From Desulfomonile tiedjei DSM 6799 (lineage in GTDB: Bacteria; Desulfobacterota; Desulfomonilia; Desulfomonilales; Desulfomonilaceae): DNA of 64,000 nt. The DNA is taken from contig NC_018025.1 of assembly GCF_000266945.1 (NCBI RefSeq), forward strand, positions 5,088,001 to 5,152,000. The letters are read 5' to 3'. The notes under the pieces were generated by a model that saw only the letters and a program-made list of their open reading frames with translations, was not told where the DNA came from and ran no database searches. Below are positions 7,797 through 17,737 of this stretch, in pieces (within the stretch, counting starts at the first letter, position 1; each line of letters starts with the position of its first letter). The position numbers and the translations under genes were made by a program.

Positions 7797-9566
7797 TTAG
7801 AAGTTAATCTGCAAGGATCCGTGGAACGCGTTAATGGCATCCCGAGAATCCATCGGATTGTTCACGCTTACGGCTCCACCACGTATGCCTCGCGTCTGAT
7901 ACGCTTCCTTGAACCAGTCACCCGGCTGCCAGTAGGCATATCTGAAGTACATGTTCAAGTTTTCGAGCAGTTTCCAGTCTACGCCCAGGTTCGCTTCCCA
8001 GCCGAGATAACCGTCGCTGACATAGCCGTATGTGGTACTGGTGACACCACCGACCTGCATAGTGGAAGCTGCCCTTCCGGCATTTGCTGCAAAGGCTGCG
8101 ATATTGGCATCTCCGTTGGTAGCAGGAGTTCCATTCGAATTCTTTCCACCGAAGAGATAACCCTGTTTCTCAAGCCTGTGAGCCCACATATAGGTTCCCC
8201 AGAGATTGAGGTTCGCAGCGATAGCGTAATCTAAACGACCTGCGTAACAGAAAGCATCTGCCATCATGCCGTGGCCGTCATTGGGAACAAGCAATCCGGT
8301 GAAGGCATCGTTTCCACCGCCATACGTGGTGAACATCAGCCATTCATAGGGCTCTACAGCCTGGTAGTTGATCGGCCAACTGCCGTACGATTTTGTAGGA
8401 TTGGGATTGTTCAAAACAGGACCGGAAGCAGTCGCAGCCATCAATGTGGCTTTGGCAGGTCCGGCCATGGCACCCAATTCTACGAGCCAGTGATAGTATT
8501 CAGAATGCTTCGGCGACAGCGCGTTGTTTTGAGCAGCAGTTCCGGTGTAATTGGCGTTAACTGCGGCGGTATTCACGCTGATCGTCGTCCAGTCATATTC
8601 TGCATTGAAGAAGAATCGGCCGTTATTGTACTTGGCATAAGCGGTCCAGTTTGCCAGTCTCTGGTCATAACCTCCACGGCCGAGAGCTTTGGACCCATCG
8701 TAGAAGTTCTTGGCATGAAGGTTCTGCAATATCGGTCCGCCACCAGCTTCAAAATTACCACTCTGATACGTGAACAGATAACCCTCGAAATAGTAGGGCT
8801 TGAGGTCGCTGTCCGGTGCCGTTCCCCAATTTGCGTTCAGGGCATTGCGCGCCAACCAGACTCCAACCATGAAACGGAAGGGGCCATAGGGTACTACGAG
8901 CAGAGTTCCTTCTGACCTGGTGGAATTTGCAGTAGAAATTCCGATACCGAAGGGGAAGTCTTTGACTCCGATTGACAAAACGCACCAGGGGAACTGTATC
9001 GTGGCCCTGAACTGTTCGACGCTTATCAAGGAAGCAGTATCATACGCATTGTCAGTGGTTTGATGCATATAATAGCGCTCAAACGGCGGCACCCCGATGC
9101 CTGCGCTTGAAGTGCCGGGCACGCCAACGGCCGGTTCCGCATACTTGTTCCTGTACCCACCGATTGTCATCACACCGTGCACCCTGATTGCAGGGTTCAC
9201 TTTGATTTCAGGAAAGAGAGTCAGGCGCGAGTCATTGTATATGGCGTCAGAACCAAATTGAGAAAGCCCGCCCTGGGTAATGATCATGGGATACAAGTTG
9301 CCGGCCGTACCTCCTGCCGTAGGAGCCGGGAGGGTATGCGCGGTAGCAGCAGGATAACCGTAGATGTTTGGACCTGCAAATCCGACTTCGCCACCTCCTA
9401 TGGCTGGGTTGGTGTCGTATCCGAACAGGTCGTGCTGGCCTGTACGTCCTAAATATCGGAAGCGGAATTCGTACTCACCTTTCATACTGAATTCCCACGC
9501 GATCGCTGGCGCGGTGACTGCCATTATCAGCAGCCCCACAAAGAGAATCGCCAAAAACTTTCTCAT
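7797..9566 (-). CDS. Outer-membrane porin-like beta-barrel protein
   Basis: A 589-residue exported protein. ATG 9566 has GGAGG seven bases upstream. The N-terminus MRKFLAILFVGLLIMAVTAP is a Sec signal peptide, cut after AIA. The mature part is low in charge, rich in Gly, Tyr, Asn and Trp, with alternating aromatic strands (for example WEFSMKGEYEFRFRYLGRTG and NLNMYFRYAYWQPGDWF), and ends in Phe (SLQINF), the usual C-terminal signal for the outer-membrane assembly machinery. These features suggest a large beta barrel that lets solutes through the outer membrane, as in the big porins of sulfate reducers; I cannot name the substrate. A sigma-54-type promoter lies 190 bp upstream (9755-9773), and the next gene upstream encodes a sigma-54 activator, so expression is probably switched by that regulator. 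Confidence 0.82.
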   Translation of the reverse strand: MRKFLAILFVGLLIMAVTAPAIAWEFSMKGEYEFRFRYLGRTGQHDLFGYDTNPAIGGGEVGFAGPNIYGYPAATAHTLPAPTAGGTAGNLYPMIITQGGLSQFGSDAIYNDSRLTLFPEIKVNPAIRVHGVMTIGGYRNKYAEPAVGVPGTSSAGIGVPPFERYYMHQTTDNAYDTASLISVEQFRATIQFPWCVLSIGVKDFPFGIGISTANSTRSEGTLLVVPYGPFRFMVGVWLARNALNANWGTAPDSDLKPYYFEGYLFTYQSGNFEAGGGPILQNLHAKNFYDGSKALGRGGYDQRLANWTAYAKYNNGRFFFNAEYDWTTISVNTAAVNANYTGTAAQNNALSPKHSEYYHWLVELGAMAGPAKATLMAATASGPVLNNPNPTKSYGSWPINYQAVEPYEWLMFTTYGGGNDAFTGLLVPNDGHGMMADAFCYAGRLDYAIAANLNLWGTYMWAHRLEKQGYLFGGKNSNGTPATNGDANIAAFAANAGRAASTMQVGGVTSTTYGYVSDGYLGWEANLGVDWKLLENLNMYFRYAYWQPGDWFKEAYQTRGIRGGAVSVNNPMDSRDAINAFHGSLQINF

Positions 9567-9736
9567 ATGTTTTCCTCCAATCACATCAAATACGCCTATC
9601 GGCAGTCAACAGACAGCCACACAATGCACTCCGGGGCATCTCCATCTTCCGAATTCGCTCAGCCAATCGGATTTCGGCACTGAACGATTCGGGCAGAACG
9701 AAAGAAGCCCACTTCTATCAAGCGATAGTGAGATAC

Positions 9737-9757
9737 CAAGTGTGTCAAGTACACTTG
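9737..9757. promoter_or_regulatory. Possible activator-binding inverted repeat by the porin promoter
   Basis: CAAGTGT and ACACTTG form a perfect 7-bp inverted repeat with a 7-base spacer. It abuts and slightly overlaps the sigma-54-type site at 9755-9773, on its downstream side for porin transcription. A role as operator is inference. Confidence 0.4.
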
Positions 9758-9773
9758 GCACAAAACGTGCCAA
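9755..9773 (-). promoter_or_regulatory. Sigma-54-type promoter, palindromic, upstream of porin gene
   Basis: On the minus strand the bases read TTGGCACGTTTTGTGCCAA. Against the sigma-54 consensus TGGCACG-N4-TTGCA, the -24 element matches fully and the -12 element has GTGC in place of TTGC; the GG-to-GC distance is the required 10 bases. Transcription toward the porin would start near 9746, giving a leader of about 180 bases. Because the site is a palindrome it also fits the plus strand, and a plain repressor site is possible. Confidence 0.6.
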
Positions 9774-9969
9774 ACACTGTGTCTTGGGAAAAGCGCTTTG
9801 TGACTGAAAATTCTCTCTAGAGGAAGAGTGCTGATTGGAATTCCATGGAGAAATTTAGGAGCCTAATCGGCGCATCAAGAACTGCCTGAACGTAACTGAG
9901 CGCTTTAATTATGGTTATTGAGGCGTCGATTAGGCGCAAGGGCACAATTATCTGCGCCGACACGGCGCA

Positions 9970-12558
9970 TCAAGTGAGCTTGAATGTATCAAGCTGCCGT
10001 CTCAACATATGGCGTGAGATGCCCAACAGGCGACATGCTTCACTTTTACTACCGCCGGAACTGGCCAGAGCTTCCAGGAGGAGGTTCCGTTTCAGCCCGG
10101 CGACTACATCCACATACGATGGACGGGGAGGAAAATGGACGATCCAATATTTAGAAGTGGGAACGGCAGCTTCCGATTCCAAGAAATCGAACTGAAGCTG
10201 CGGACCCGGCGATACAATGAGTGCTCTTTCGAGAACATTGCGAAGCTCCCGAATATTTCCCGGCCATTTGTACCCGCAGAGCTTTGCCAATTCCTCAGGT
10301 GGAACGGTGGGTCTCGTGGGGAGCTTGAGTTTTTGCCCCAATTCAGAGATGATCTGTTCGGCCAGTGCGGGCAAATCTTCTATCCTGTCAACCAGTGACG
10401 GCACCCGTAAAGACAGAACGTTTAACCTGTAGAACAGGTCACGACGGAAGCGTTTTTTCAAAACCTCCTTTTTCAAATTCCTGTTTGTAGCCGCAAGCAA
10501 TCTTGCGTTCACTTTTACCGGTTTCTCTCCACCGACTCTGGTAAACGATCGATTATCAAGAAAGGTCAGCAGCTTTGCCTGAAGATGCGTGGGCAGCTCT
10601 CCGATTTCGTTCAGCAGGAGCGTCCCTCCTTCTGCAAGCTCCAGGAGACCTTTCTTTCTTTTATTCGCTCCCGTAAAGGCCCCTGGTTCATGACCGAAAA
10701 GTTCCGATTCCGCGAGTTCGGGAGGAATGGCCGCGCAATTAAGGGTGTAAAAGGGGCCGTTTGCGCGGGCGGAATTGTCATGGATAAAACGCGCCAAATA
10801 GTCTTTGCCTGCTCCACTCTCACCGGTGATCAAGACGATGATATCTGTCATTGCGGCTACGCGGGCTTCTTCCACAACCGCACGCATAACAGGTGAAAGG
10901 CTGTCCTGGATTGAGGACTCGGAAGCATGAGCAGCCCGTTCCGTGATTCTGCGGAAAATGCCGCAAATTCCAGCAATCCGGCCGTCTTTGTCTCTAATTG
11001 GAGCGCGAATTTCCAGGAATCTCATAGGGAGGTTGTTTATTGGTCTCGTATGCTCCATCTCTACAGATTCCCCCGATAACACACGTGTATCCAATTCGTG
11101 AAGACGATCGGCAGCTTCTTGACCGAAAAGATCCTTGTCTTGAAGCTTTATAATCTCCGAGGCCGGCAGGTTCAGAAGTTTTTCCATGGAAGGATTGACA
11201 ATCACGTATTTTAGGCTCTCATCCTTTATGAACACACAATCTGTGGAGGTCCTGATAATTGCACTGAACTGCTCTTCAAATCGTTGCAATGCTTCTTGGG
11301 CTCGTCTCCGTTCGGCTACTTCCACACGAAGTTCCCTGTTTGCCCAAGCTAATTCCTTCGTATTTTCTGCGATGCGTAGCTCCTGTTCGGTCAGGATTTT
11401 CCGTGCTTCCTCCTCTGCACGTTTCCGCTCGGTTATGTCGACTATCACTGCAACCGCAGCCTCAACTCGGGAATCCGGATCGCGTATTGGGGTACACGTC
11501 ACATCTCCCCAAAAAACGGAACCATCTTTTCTCATGTAGCGCTTTTCCAAACGATAAAAGTCAATCTCTCCGCGAATGAGAGATTGCAGCTTCTCGTTTG
11601 AGGCATCAAAATCCTCGTGAGAAGATACGTCCTTGGGAGTAAGACATTTGGCTTCTTCGGCGGAGTATCCGAACATTCTTTCAAAGGCCGCATTTACGTA
11701 CATGATGGACTTGGTATCGCTGAGCATGGTGACAGCTTGCCCCAGGTTATCTATGGCAGCCCGAAAGTTTGCTTCGCTCTCACGCAGTTCTCGTTGTGCC
11801 TGCGTCCGTTCGCTCATCTCTGCGATAATGCCTACCGCTGCTCCCACGCGTCCGCCGAGACTGCGCATGCGGGTGATACTGAGATCACCCCAGAATAAAC
11901 TACCGTCCTTTCGAGCAAATAGCTTTTTCATGCGAAAAGAACCGGCATCTCCACAGAGAACCGCCTTGAATTTCTCTTCGAAGATATGGGAATACTCAGG
12001 ATGCATCATGTCCCGGCACCTTAAGAACAGAGCTTCCTCAGCACTATAACCGAACATCTGTTCCCACGCTGCGTCAACTTGCGTGAGGCCTCCACTGTCA
12101 TTCACGACGAATATGCCGTGAATGACTTTGCGAAGAGTTGTCCGGATGGCTTCACTTTCTGCATATTCCTCTTCTCTCCGGTTCATATTTTCACTATCAC
12201 GAGCGATTGTCAAAAGAGCTTTTCTCCCGTCCACCCAGTCGATCTCCAGCTCTTGAGCCACGATTGAACGACCCGTTTGAACGATCTCACATTCCAAATC
12301 ATGGACAAGCGACTCCACTGCTTCGTGTGGTAGTTCATTCGATAAGCCATTCATCCCCGAACTAGCACCAAGACAGCGGTTATGGCCGTTATCTTTAATT
12401 CTTTCCTGCTCGCCAAGCACTTCTTCGGCCTGCACATTGGCAAAGAGGATTTCATCACTAAGCTTATCGGTCACCCATACTGCGGCATCGATATTCTGTA
12501 GGACACCAATCAAAAGCTGGTGTGTATTACTCCCAGTCTGTCGACAGACTCTATCCAT
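9970..12558 (-). CDS. Sigma-54-dependent activator with multiple PAS domains
   Basis: An 862-residue enhancer-binding protein that opens promoters held by sigma-54 RNA polymerase. Four PAS-type sensor regions lie at about 10-110, 135-255, 260-380 and 428-545, with a coiled coil at about 385-425. The AAA+ domain has Walker A GESGAGKD (about 580), the sigma-54 contact loop GAFTGA (about 626) and Walker B GGTLLLNEIGEL. The C-terminus (about 820-862) is a Fis-type helix-turn-helix, SKSEACRLLGISRHMLRRQL. ATG 12558 has GAGG eight bases upstream. No receiver domain is present, so the signal is probably sensed directly through PAS, perhaps by a bound cofactor such as heme or flavin; that is inference. 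Its closest downstream gene is the porin, 400 bp away, with a sigma-54-type promoter between, which makes the porin the likely target. Confidence 0.92.
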   Translation of the reverse strand: MDRVCRQTGSNTHQLLIGVLQNIDAAVWVTDKLSDEILFANVQAEEVLGEQERIKDNGHNRCLGASSGMNGLSNELPHEAVESLVHDLECEIVQTGRSIVAQELEIDWVDGRKALLTIARDSENMNRREEEYAESEAIRTTLRKVIHGIFVVNDSGGLTQVDAAWEQMFGYSAEEALFLRCRDMMHPEYSHIFEEKFKAVLCGDAGSFRMKKLFARKDGSLFWGDLSITRMRSLGGRVGAAVGIIAEMSERTQAQRELRESEANFRAAIDNLGQAVTMLSDTKSIMYVNAAFERMFGYSAEEAKCLTPKDVSSHEDFDASNEKLQSLIRGEIDFYRLEKRYMRKDGSVFWGDVTCTPIRDPDSRVEAAVAVIVDITERKRAEEEARKILTEQELRIAENTKELAWANRELRVEVAERRRAQEALQRFEEQFSAIIRTSTDCVFIKDESLKYVIVNPSMEKLLNLPASEIIKLQDKDLFGQEAADRLHELDTRVLSGESVEMEHTRPINNLPMRFLEIRAPIRDKDGRIAGICGIFRRITERAAHASESSIQDSLSPVMRAVVEEARVAAMTDIIVLITGESGAGKDYLARFIHDNSARANGPFYTLNCAAIPPELAESELFGHEPGAFTGANKRKKGLLELAEGGTLLLNEIGELPTHLQAKLLTFLDNRSFTRVGGEKPVKVNARLLAATNRNLKKEVLKKRFRRDLFYRLNVLSLRVPSLVDRIEDLPALAEQIISELGQKLKLPTRPTVPPEELAKLCGYKWPGNIRELRNVLERALIVSPGPQLQFDFLESEAAVPTSKYWIVHFPPRPSYVDVVAGLKRNLLLEALASSGGSKSEACRLLGISRHMLRRQLDTFKLT

Positions 12559-13850
12559 TTCCGGTCCCTCTATCTATGACCGTTTCGAAGAAAAAGGCAT
12601 CGAAACGGATTGAAATATCCGATTGAATTTTCGACGAAAAAGACTTCTGATGTCGAGCTATTCACAGTCTCAAAAATGGTCCCAAACGATGACATTGCCC
12701 TATACCGGATGCCTTTCGGTAACCCGATGATATGTAAAGCCGCTCCATATTTCCCATTTTCCTTCCGAAAATAGGATGATGAGCCTTGTTCTTTGGATAA
12801 AGGCTTCAGCGACATTACAGTATTGTAAAATACCAGCATCAGATGTTACTTCTTTGAACGCACATTGGTATTATATCTTCTCAGGTTTTGTTTCCGCATC
12901 TCCAAGTTCCCAGCCTGTCCGGAGGCTCATAAGGGAAACAGAACCGGCAAGCCGCCGGAAAAACGGAGATTCGCAAAGCAAGTCTGAGGTCGGCATCTTG
13001 GGCTAGCAGTTGTCTGCCGCAATCAGGAGATCGCTACAGAGGAGCAATTGCTCCATGCGCGGGGTGCAAGGCAAATTAAAGTAGGGTCCGTTTCGAGATA
13101 TTCTCTCAACGCAACCTGTGCTGAAGTCAACTTGCAGTCTATGTTATGAAGCTGTCTCCTTGCAGACGATAGCTTCATATATTTCATAAATCCTCTGATG
13201 TCTTCACCTTGAAAAGTCGTCCCTCGTTGATTCGACTTTTAAGACTGTCTGCCATTGTCAAACTTGCCGCTTCCGATATATTGAATGATGATCGCTCTGC
13301 ATGAATACCAAAAGAGGCGCTGTAGTCGAAATCGACAAAGCTTCAAGCATAGACATGCTGAAGCTGAAGCCTCTTCATACGGTTCCGGAAACGCTCTGGA
13401 ACTCGCGGTTCACGAGGGGTATCATCATGAAAACCTTATCCGCTTTTCAGCGGGATACCTCCAAACTTTAAAGAAAGTCTAACCTGACGTCATAGTCAAG
13501 ACGCCATTATCTCATTGAACTGTATAGTACAATAATTTGCTGTCAAGTGGTTTTTGTGAATCTTTAACTTGATCGCGTAGCATTTTGACAGGCTGGTTCG
13601 GCAATAGTACAGCCTGGAAGCTGTGAATTCAACGTGTGGTCCAGAAAAAATAAGCTCTGTACTATGTGCCAATCTTCGCTGACAATCTCTGCCTCGCGAT
13701 TGTCTTCTTTGGCCGTCGGGACCGAAGATCGGAAAACGATGAGCGCCTGTGGTGCAGGGAAAGATTTGTAGAAAGTCTTTCCCTGCAAGTCTCCCTATAT
13801 CATGACTTCGCCGGACATCTGCCGACTTTCGCATGTCCTCTGTTCAGTGC
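12559..13850. other. Long intergenic region
   Basis: About 1.3 kb in which I find no supported gene. Open frames at 12570-12839, 13285-13482 and 13496-13834 lack ribosome sites and recognisable sequence. Structures seen: an inverted repeat ATGAAGCT/AGCTTCAT near 13146-13178 and the hairpin at 13753-13787. Confidence 0.5.
13753..13787. terminator. Hairpin downstream of ackA
   Basis: TGCAGGGAAAGA and TCTTTCCCTGCA form a perfect 12-bp stem with an 11-base loop, 64 bp past the ackA stop. No U-rich tail follows on the minus strand, so it may end or stabilise the pta-ackA transcript without being a classical terminator. Confidence 0.5.
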
Positions 13851-15071
13851 TCAAATTCCCGAATCTTGTCGAGCCTGAATGAGTTCCAGGGTTTGGATGG
13901 CGATTTCCAGTTCCTCATTGGTTGGAATCACGAGCAGCTTCACGCGCGATTCGTCGGAGTTAATTGAGAACGGTTCTCGTCCGCGGTGTTGGTTCAACCC
14001 TTCATCAACGACGATCCCCAGGGAATCCAAACTTTCACAGCAGCGGCCTCGAACGGTTGGTGAATTTTCGCCTATTCCGCCGGTGAACACAATTGCATCC
14101 ACGCGGCCCAGCACTGCGAAATAGGCGCCTATGTACTTTTTGATACGATAACAAAACATGTCCAGGGCAAGGGTCCCGAACGAGTCGCCTGATTCGGCCA
14201 GTCGGACCACCTCCCGCATGTCATTGGAGCCACAAATTCCCTGCAATCCACTCGCTTTTTCGAACAATGTTCCGATTTCTTCATATGTTTTCCCTGTGAC
14301 ACGAACAAGATAGCCCTGGAGCGCCGGATCGATATCGCCGCATCGCGTGCCCATGATGAGACCCTCCAGAGGAGTCATTCCCATGGAAGTATCAATGCTC
14401 CTGCCTTGCCGTATTGCAGTGGCACTGGCTCCATTTCCCAGGTGGAGAGAGATCAGGTTGACAGAATCCAGGGGCAGGTGAAGCCGTTTCGCCGCCTGCT
14501 TGGCCACGTATTGATGTGATGTCCCGTGGAATCCGTACCTGCGCACTCGATAATCCGTGTACATCTCATTGGGGAGCGCATAACGGAAGGCATACGACGG
14601 CATGCTCTGGTGGAATGCAGTGTCGAAAATAGCGACCTGAGGCACCGACTGAAACTGTTCCAGAGCCAATTCAACTCCGATCAGATTGGCCGGATTGTGC
14701 AGCGGTGCCAGTGGAATCATAGCTTTTATGGTTGAGATCACCTCTTTATCGATCAAAGTGGGCAAGCGGAAAGCTTCCCCTCCGTGCACAATCCTGTGTC
14801 CCACGCCGGATAGGTCGCTGAGATCCCATCCTTTGGTCGGGTGTGCCAGGAATTCCATGATAAGGTGAAAGCCTGCCGCATGATCGTGGACAGGCTGGCT
14901 ATGGGTGAACTCGGCGAACTCTCCATTTCCGTTGTTCTTGCGGTGCTTCAATGTGCTCCCTGTCCGACCGATTTCTTCCAGGATGCCTGCAACAAGCACT
15001 GACTGATTATTCATGTCAAACAACTGATATTTAATGGAAGAACTTCCTGAATTGATCACAAGAATCTTCAT
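13851..15071 (-). CDS. ackA: Acetate kinase
   Basis: Makes ATP and acetate from acetyl phosphate and ADP, or the reverse during acetate activation; cytoplasmic. The product is 406 residues, the normal length. ATG 15071 was chosen because CAGGAG lies five bases upstream; a longer frame to 15143 would run back into pta. Family motifs are MKILVINSGSSSIKYQLF at the N-terminus (the first ASKHA phosphate site), VGHRIVHGGEAF, YGFHGTSHQYV, LISLHLGNGASATAI and VFTGGIGENSPTVRG. The start overlaps the pta stop in ATGA (15068-15071), so the two genes are translationally coupled. Confidence 0.97.
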   Translation of the reverse strand: MKILVINSGSSSIKYQLFDMNNQSVLVAGILEEIGRTGSTLKHRKNNGNGEFAEFTHSQPVHDHAAGFHLIMEFLAHPTKGWDLSDLSGVGHRIVHGGEAFRLPTLIDKEVISTIKAMIPLAPLHNPANLIGVELALEQFQSVPQVAIFDTAFHQSMPSYAFRYALPNEMYTDYRVRRYGFHGTSHQYVAKQAAKRLHLPLDSVNLISLHLGNGASATAIRQGRSIDTSMGMTPLEGLIMGTRCGDIDPALQGYLVRVTGKTYEEIGTLFEKASGLQGICGSNDMREVVRLAESGDSFGTLALDMFCYRIKKYIGAYFAVLGRVDAIVFTGGIGENSPTVRGRCCESLDSLGIVVDEGLNQHRGREPFSINSDESRVKLLVIPTNEELEIAIQTLELIQARQDSGI

Positions 15072-17152
15072 TCCGGCTCCTGCATGGTTTGCGCTTGAAT
15101 AGCCGTGATTGCCACGGTGTTGACAATATCCGTTACGGTACACCCTCTGCTCAAGTCGTTTACAGGCTTGTTAAGACCTTGAAGGACTGGGCCTATGGCT
15201 ACGGCATTGGCAGAACGTTGAACCGCTTTATATGTAGTGTTTCCAGCGTTGAGGTCCGGGAAGATGAACACTGTGGCGTTTCCGGCCACTTCGCTCCCCG
15301 GTAATTTTGTGCGGGCCACCTCCAAATCGATGGCTGCATCGTATTGGATCGGCCCTTCAATCTTGATATCGGGCCGCCGCCTTTTCGCGATAAGGGTTCC
15401 TTCCCTCACTTTGTCCACATCCACCCCTTTTCCGGACTCTCCCGTAGAGTAGGACAACATTGCGACATACGGTTCGATGCCGAACACCTGAGCAGTTTCG
15501 GCTGAACTGATCGCAATGTCCGCCAATTGTTCCGGAGTTGGATCCGCGTTGACCGCGCAATCTCCGAAAACGAGCACCCGATCGGCCAGACACATCAAGA
15601 ACACACTCGAGACAATTGAAAATCCGGGTCGGGACCGGATGATTTCAAAGGCCGGCCTGATGGTGTTTGAGGTCGTGTGAATCGCTCCGGATACCATTCC
15701 ATCAGCGTGCCCATGGTAGACCATCAGCGTGCCGAAGTACGTGTTGTCTGCCACAGCGTCGAATGCCATTCCTCGGGAAACACCCTTGTGTTTTCGCAAT
15801 TCGTAGTAGGTCTGTGCGAACGTCTCCCGCAGAGGAGAATCCAAAGGATTAACGATATTTACTCCTTCGGCTTCTATTCCAAGCAAACCGATTCTCTGAC
15901 GGAGCCTCTCGGGGTCGCCCAGAAGGGTGATTTTAACCACATCGCGGAGTAACAGAATTTCGGCCGCCCTCAAGATTCGCTCTTCCGACCCTTCGGGCAG
16001 TACGATATGTCGGCGTGTTGACCGAGCGCGCTGGATGAGCTCGTATTCAAACATTAATGGGGTGACATGGCGCGAGCGCGGCAAAGTCAGACTTCCCTGT
16101 AACGAGTCGAACCGTACGCTCGCCTCGACGATTCCAAGCGCAGCGGCGATCTTGCGCTGATCTTCGGGAACCAATGAACTCTTCAGCGAGCTCACCTTGG
16201 CCGCGGTTGTGTACGTGTCTGTTTTTACGGATAAAATAGGTATCGGGAGTCTTCCAAGACCTTGTATGAGACGCTGCACCTGGGGAGCAGGTTTGAAGCC
16301 TCCTGTGAGGATTAAGCCCGCTATGTGCGGATACAATCGTGAAGCTTCCACTGCAAGACTACCAAGAATTATCTCTGCTCGATCTCCCGGTGTAATGATG
16401 AGATCTCCTTCTTCAATCCGGTCCAGGAGATGAGGCAATTCCATGGCAGCGACTTTGAATTGGTTAACCGTGTGGCTCAGGCTGCCAGTATCGCCCTGCA
16501 AATGTTCAGCATTCAAAGCGCGAGCGACTTCTCCGACCGTAAGTTTGTCCAGAATCGGATGTTCAGGGATCACGTGTGATGGTAGAGTGGCCGGTAAAGC
16601 TCTCCGCAACTCTTCCGTGACTCCAGCGCTCTGTCGGTGATCCACGCGATTTGCGATTATCGTCAAAATGTCGCATTTTTGCTGTTCGAGAGTGTCCATC
16701 ACTACTTTTGCGAAATCGCCGATCTGACGGGGAGTCCTTCCCATACCATTTATTACGGCGACAACAGGGCTACCCAGGTTGTATGCTATTTCCGCGTTGA
16801 ATCGTAATTCCATTGGAAAAGATGCTCCGCCGAACCCCGTGCCGACGCAGATCATTATCTCACATTGCTCTTCCAGAGCCTTGTACTTGTCGAGAATGAG
16901 CTTATATGATTTTTCCCGATCTTCTATCGTTTGTTCGTATGTACAGCCATACATCGTGAAATACGGAAACCGGGAGCCATAACGACTCAGGATCAGATGT
17001 ATCAGGCGATCCGGCTCCTCTTCGGACTTGATGACCGGCCTGAAGAAGCCCACGGTGCGGCCCTGGTTCACGAGCCATTCCATGAGTCCGAGAAGAACCA
17101 CGGATTTGCCGCTTTGAGCTTCCACTCCGGTTATATAAATGCTTTGTGTCAT
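15068..17152 (-). CDS. pta: Phosphate acetyltransferase, long form
   Basis: Interconverts acetyl-CoA plus phosphate with acetyl phosphate plus CoA, feeding the next gene, ackA. The 694-residue length matches the long (class II) form with three parts: an N-terminal P-loop region related to dethiobiotin synthetase (GVEAQSGKSVVLLG, about residues 9-22), a middle DRTGG-like region (about 210-320) and a C-terminal catalytic PTA domain (about 370-690) with SYSTGESGKGVDVDKVREGT and FPDLNAGNTTYKAVQR. ATG 17152 has AAAGG close upstream. First gene of the pta-ackA operon; a divergent CoA-transferase gene starts 586 bp away, so the three may form one acetyl-CoA/acetate control region. Confidence 0.96.
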   Translation of the reverse strand: MTQSIYITGVEAQSGKSVVLLGLMEWLVNQGRTVGFFRPVIKSEEEPDRLIHLILSRYGSRFPYFTMYGCTYEQTIEDREKSYKLILDKYKALEEQCEIMICVGTGFGGASFPMELRFNAEIAYNLGSPVVAVINGMGRTPRQIGDFAKVVMDTLEQQKCDILTIIANRVDHRQSAGVTEELRRALPATLPSHVIPEHPILDKLTVGEVARALNAEHLQGDTGSLSHTVNQFKVAAMELPHLLDRIEEGDLIITPGDRAEIILGSLAVEASRLYPHIAGLILTGGFKPAPQVQRLIQGLGRLPIPILSVKTDTYTTAAKVSSLKSSLVPEDQRKIAAALGIVEASVRFDSLQGSLTLPRSRHVTPLMFEYELIQRARSTRRHIVLPEGSEERILRAAEILLLRDVVKITLLGDPERLRQRIGLLGIEAEGVNIVNPLDSPLRETFAQTYYELRKHKGVSRGMAFDAVADNTYFGTLMVYHGHADGMVSGAIHTTSNTIRPAFEIIRSRPGFSIVSSVFLMCLADRVLVFGDCAVNADPTPEQLADIAISSAETAQVFGIEPYVAMLSYSTGESGKGVDVDKVREGTLIAKRRRPDIKIEGPIQYDAAIDLEVARTKLPGSEVAGNATVFIFPDLNAGNTTYKAVQRSANAVAIGPVLQGLNKPVNDLSRGCTVTDIVNTVAITAIQAQTMQEPE

Positions 17153-17737
17153 ACCTTTCTCCGCAATATGTTAAAATCTCCGTTGTACCAAGTTTCAGTC
17201 TCAGCACGTTCTTAGTGACAACAAGATCACATGTTAAAGATACACCATGAATTTCTGGTAAGGTGAAAATTTCTTCCAGAATAAATTGGGCCTAGGATGA
17301 TCCCGTTAACGCTCCTTAAAAGGATATAGACTGCGTGCTGCCAACGGCAACGATGGCGGCGCGTATCGGAGACAAGGCAGCGAGGGTCGAGAGAAGCAAA
17401 CCTTGATTGATATTCTTTTTGAAGATCCGAGCTTCGCAGAATAAGGCCTGATACCATTTCGCAGTTATGCATATAAGATGGCGTAGGCTGAGGTGTTCTG
17501 AGCGGAGTGATTAGACGGCCTTGCGTAGTCCGGAGCGAAGGATACCTCCAGCCTCCCGGATTGTGAAAAGAAACCGAATCGGTATGAGTTGGTTGACCGC
17601 TATACCCCACTCAGAATATCATCACAATTATCAGAAACCTGGAAATTGCGTCATGTTAAGAAATCGCATCGGAGGTTTCGGTGGTATTCCAAGAGTGAAA
17701 TAGAGATGGGCCCACAGGAGTCGAGGAGACAATCGTT
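17153..17737. other. Intergenic region between divergent pta and CoA-transferase genes
   Basis: 585 bp that must hold promoters for both genes. I see no confident -35/-10 or sigma-54 pair. The open frame 17227-17610 on the minus strand has low-complexity, Arg- and Thr-rich content and no ribosome site, and is not claimed. Confidence 0.5.

Noticed and set aside
12570-12839. 89-residue frame before the sigma-54 activator
   Set aside because: No ribosome site, no domain, and it fills the activator's upstream region.
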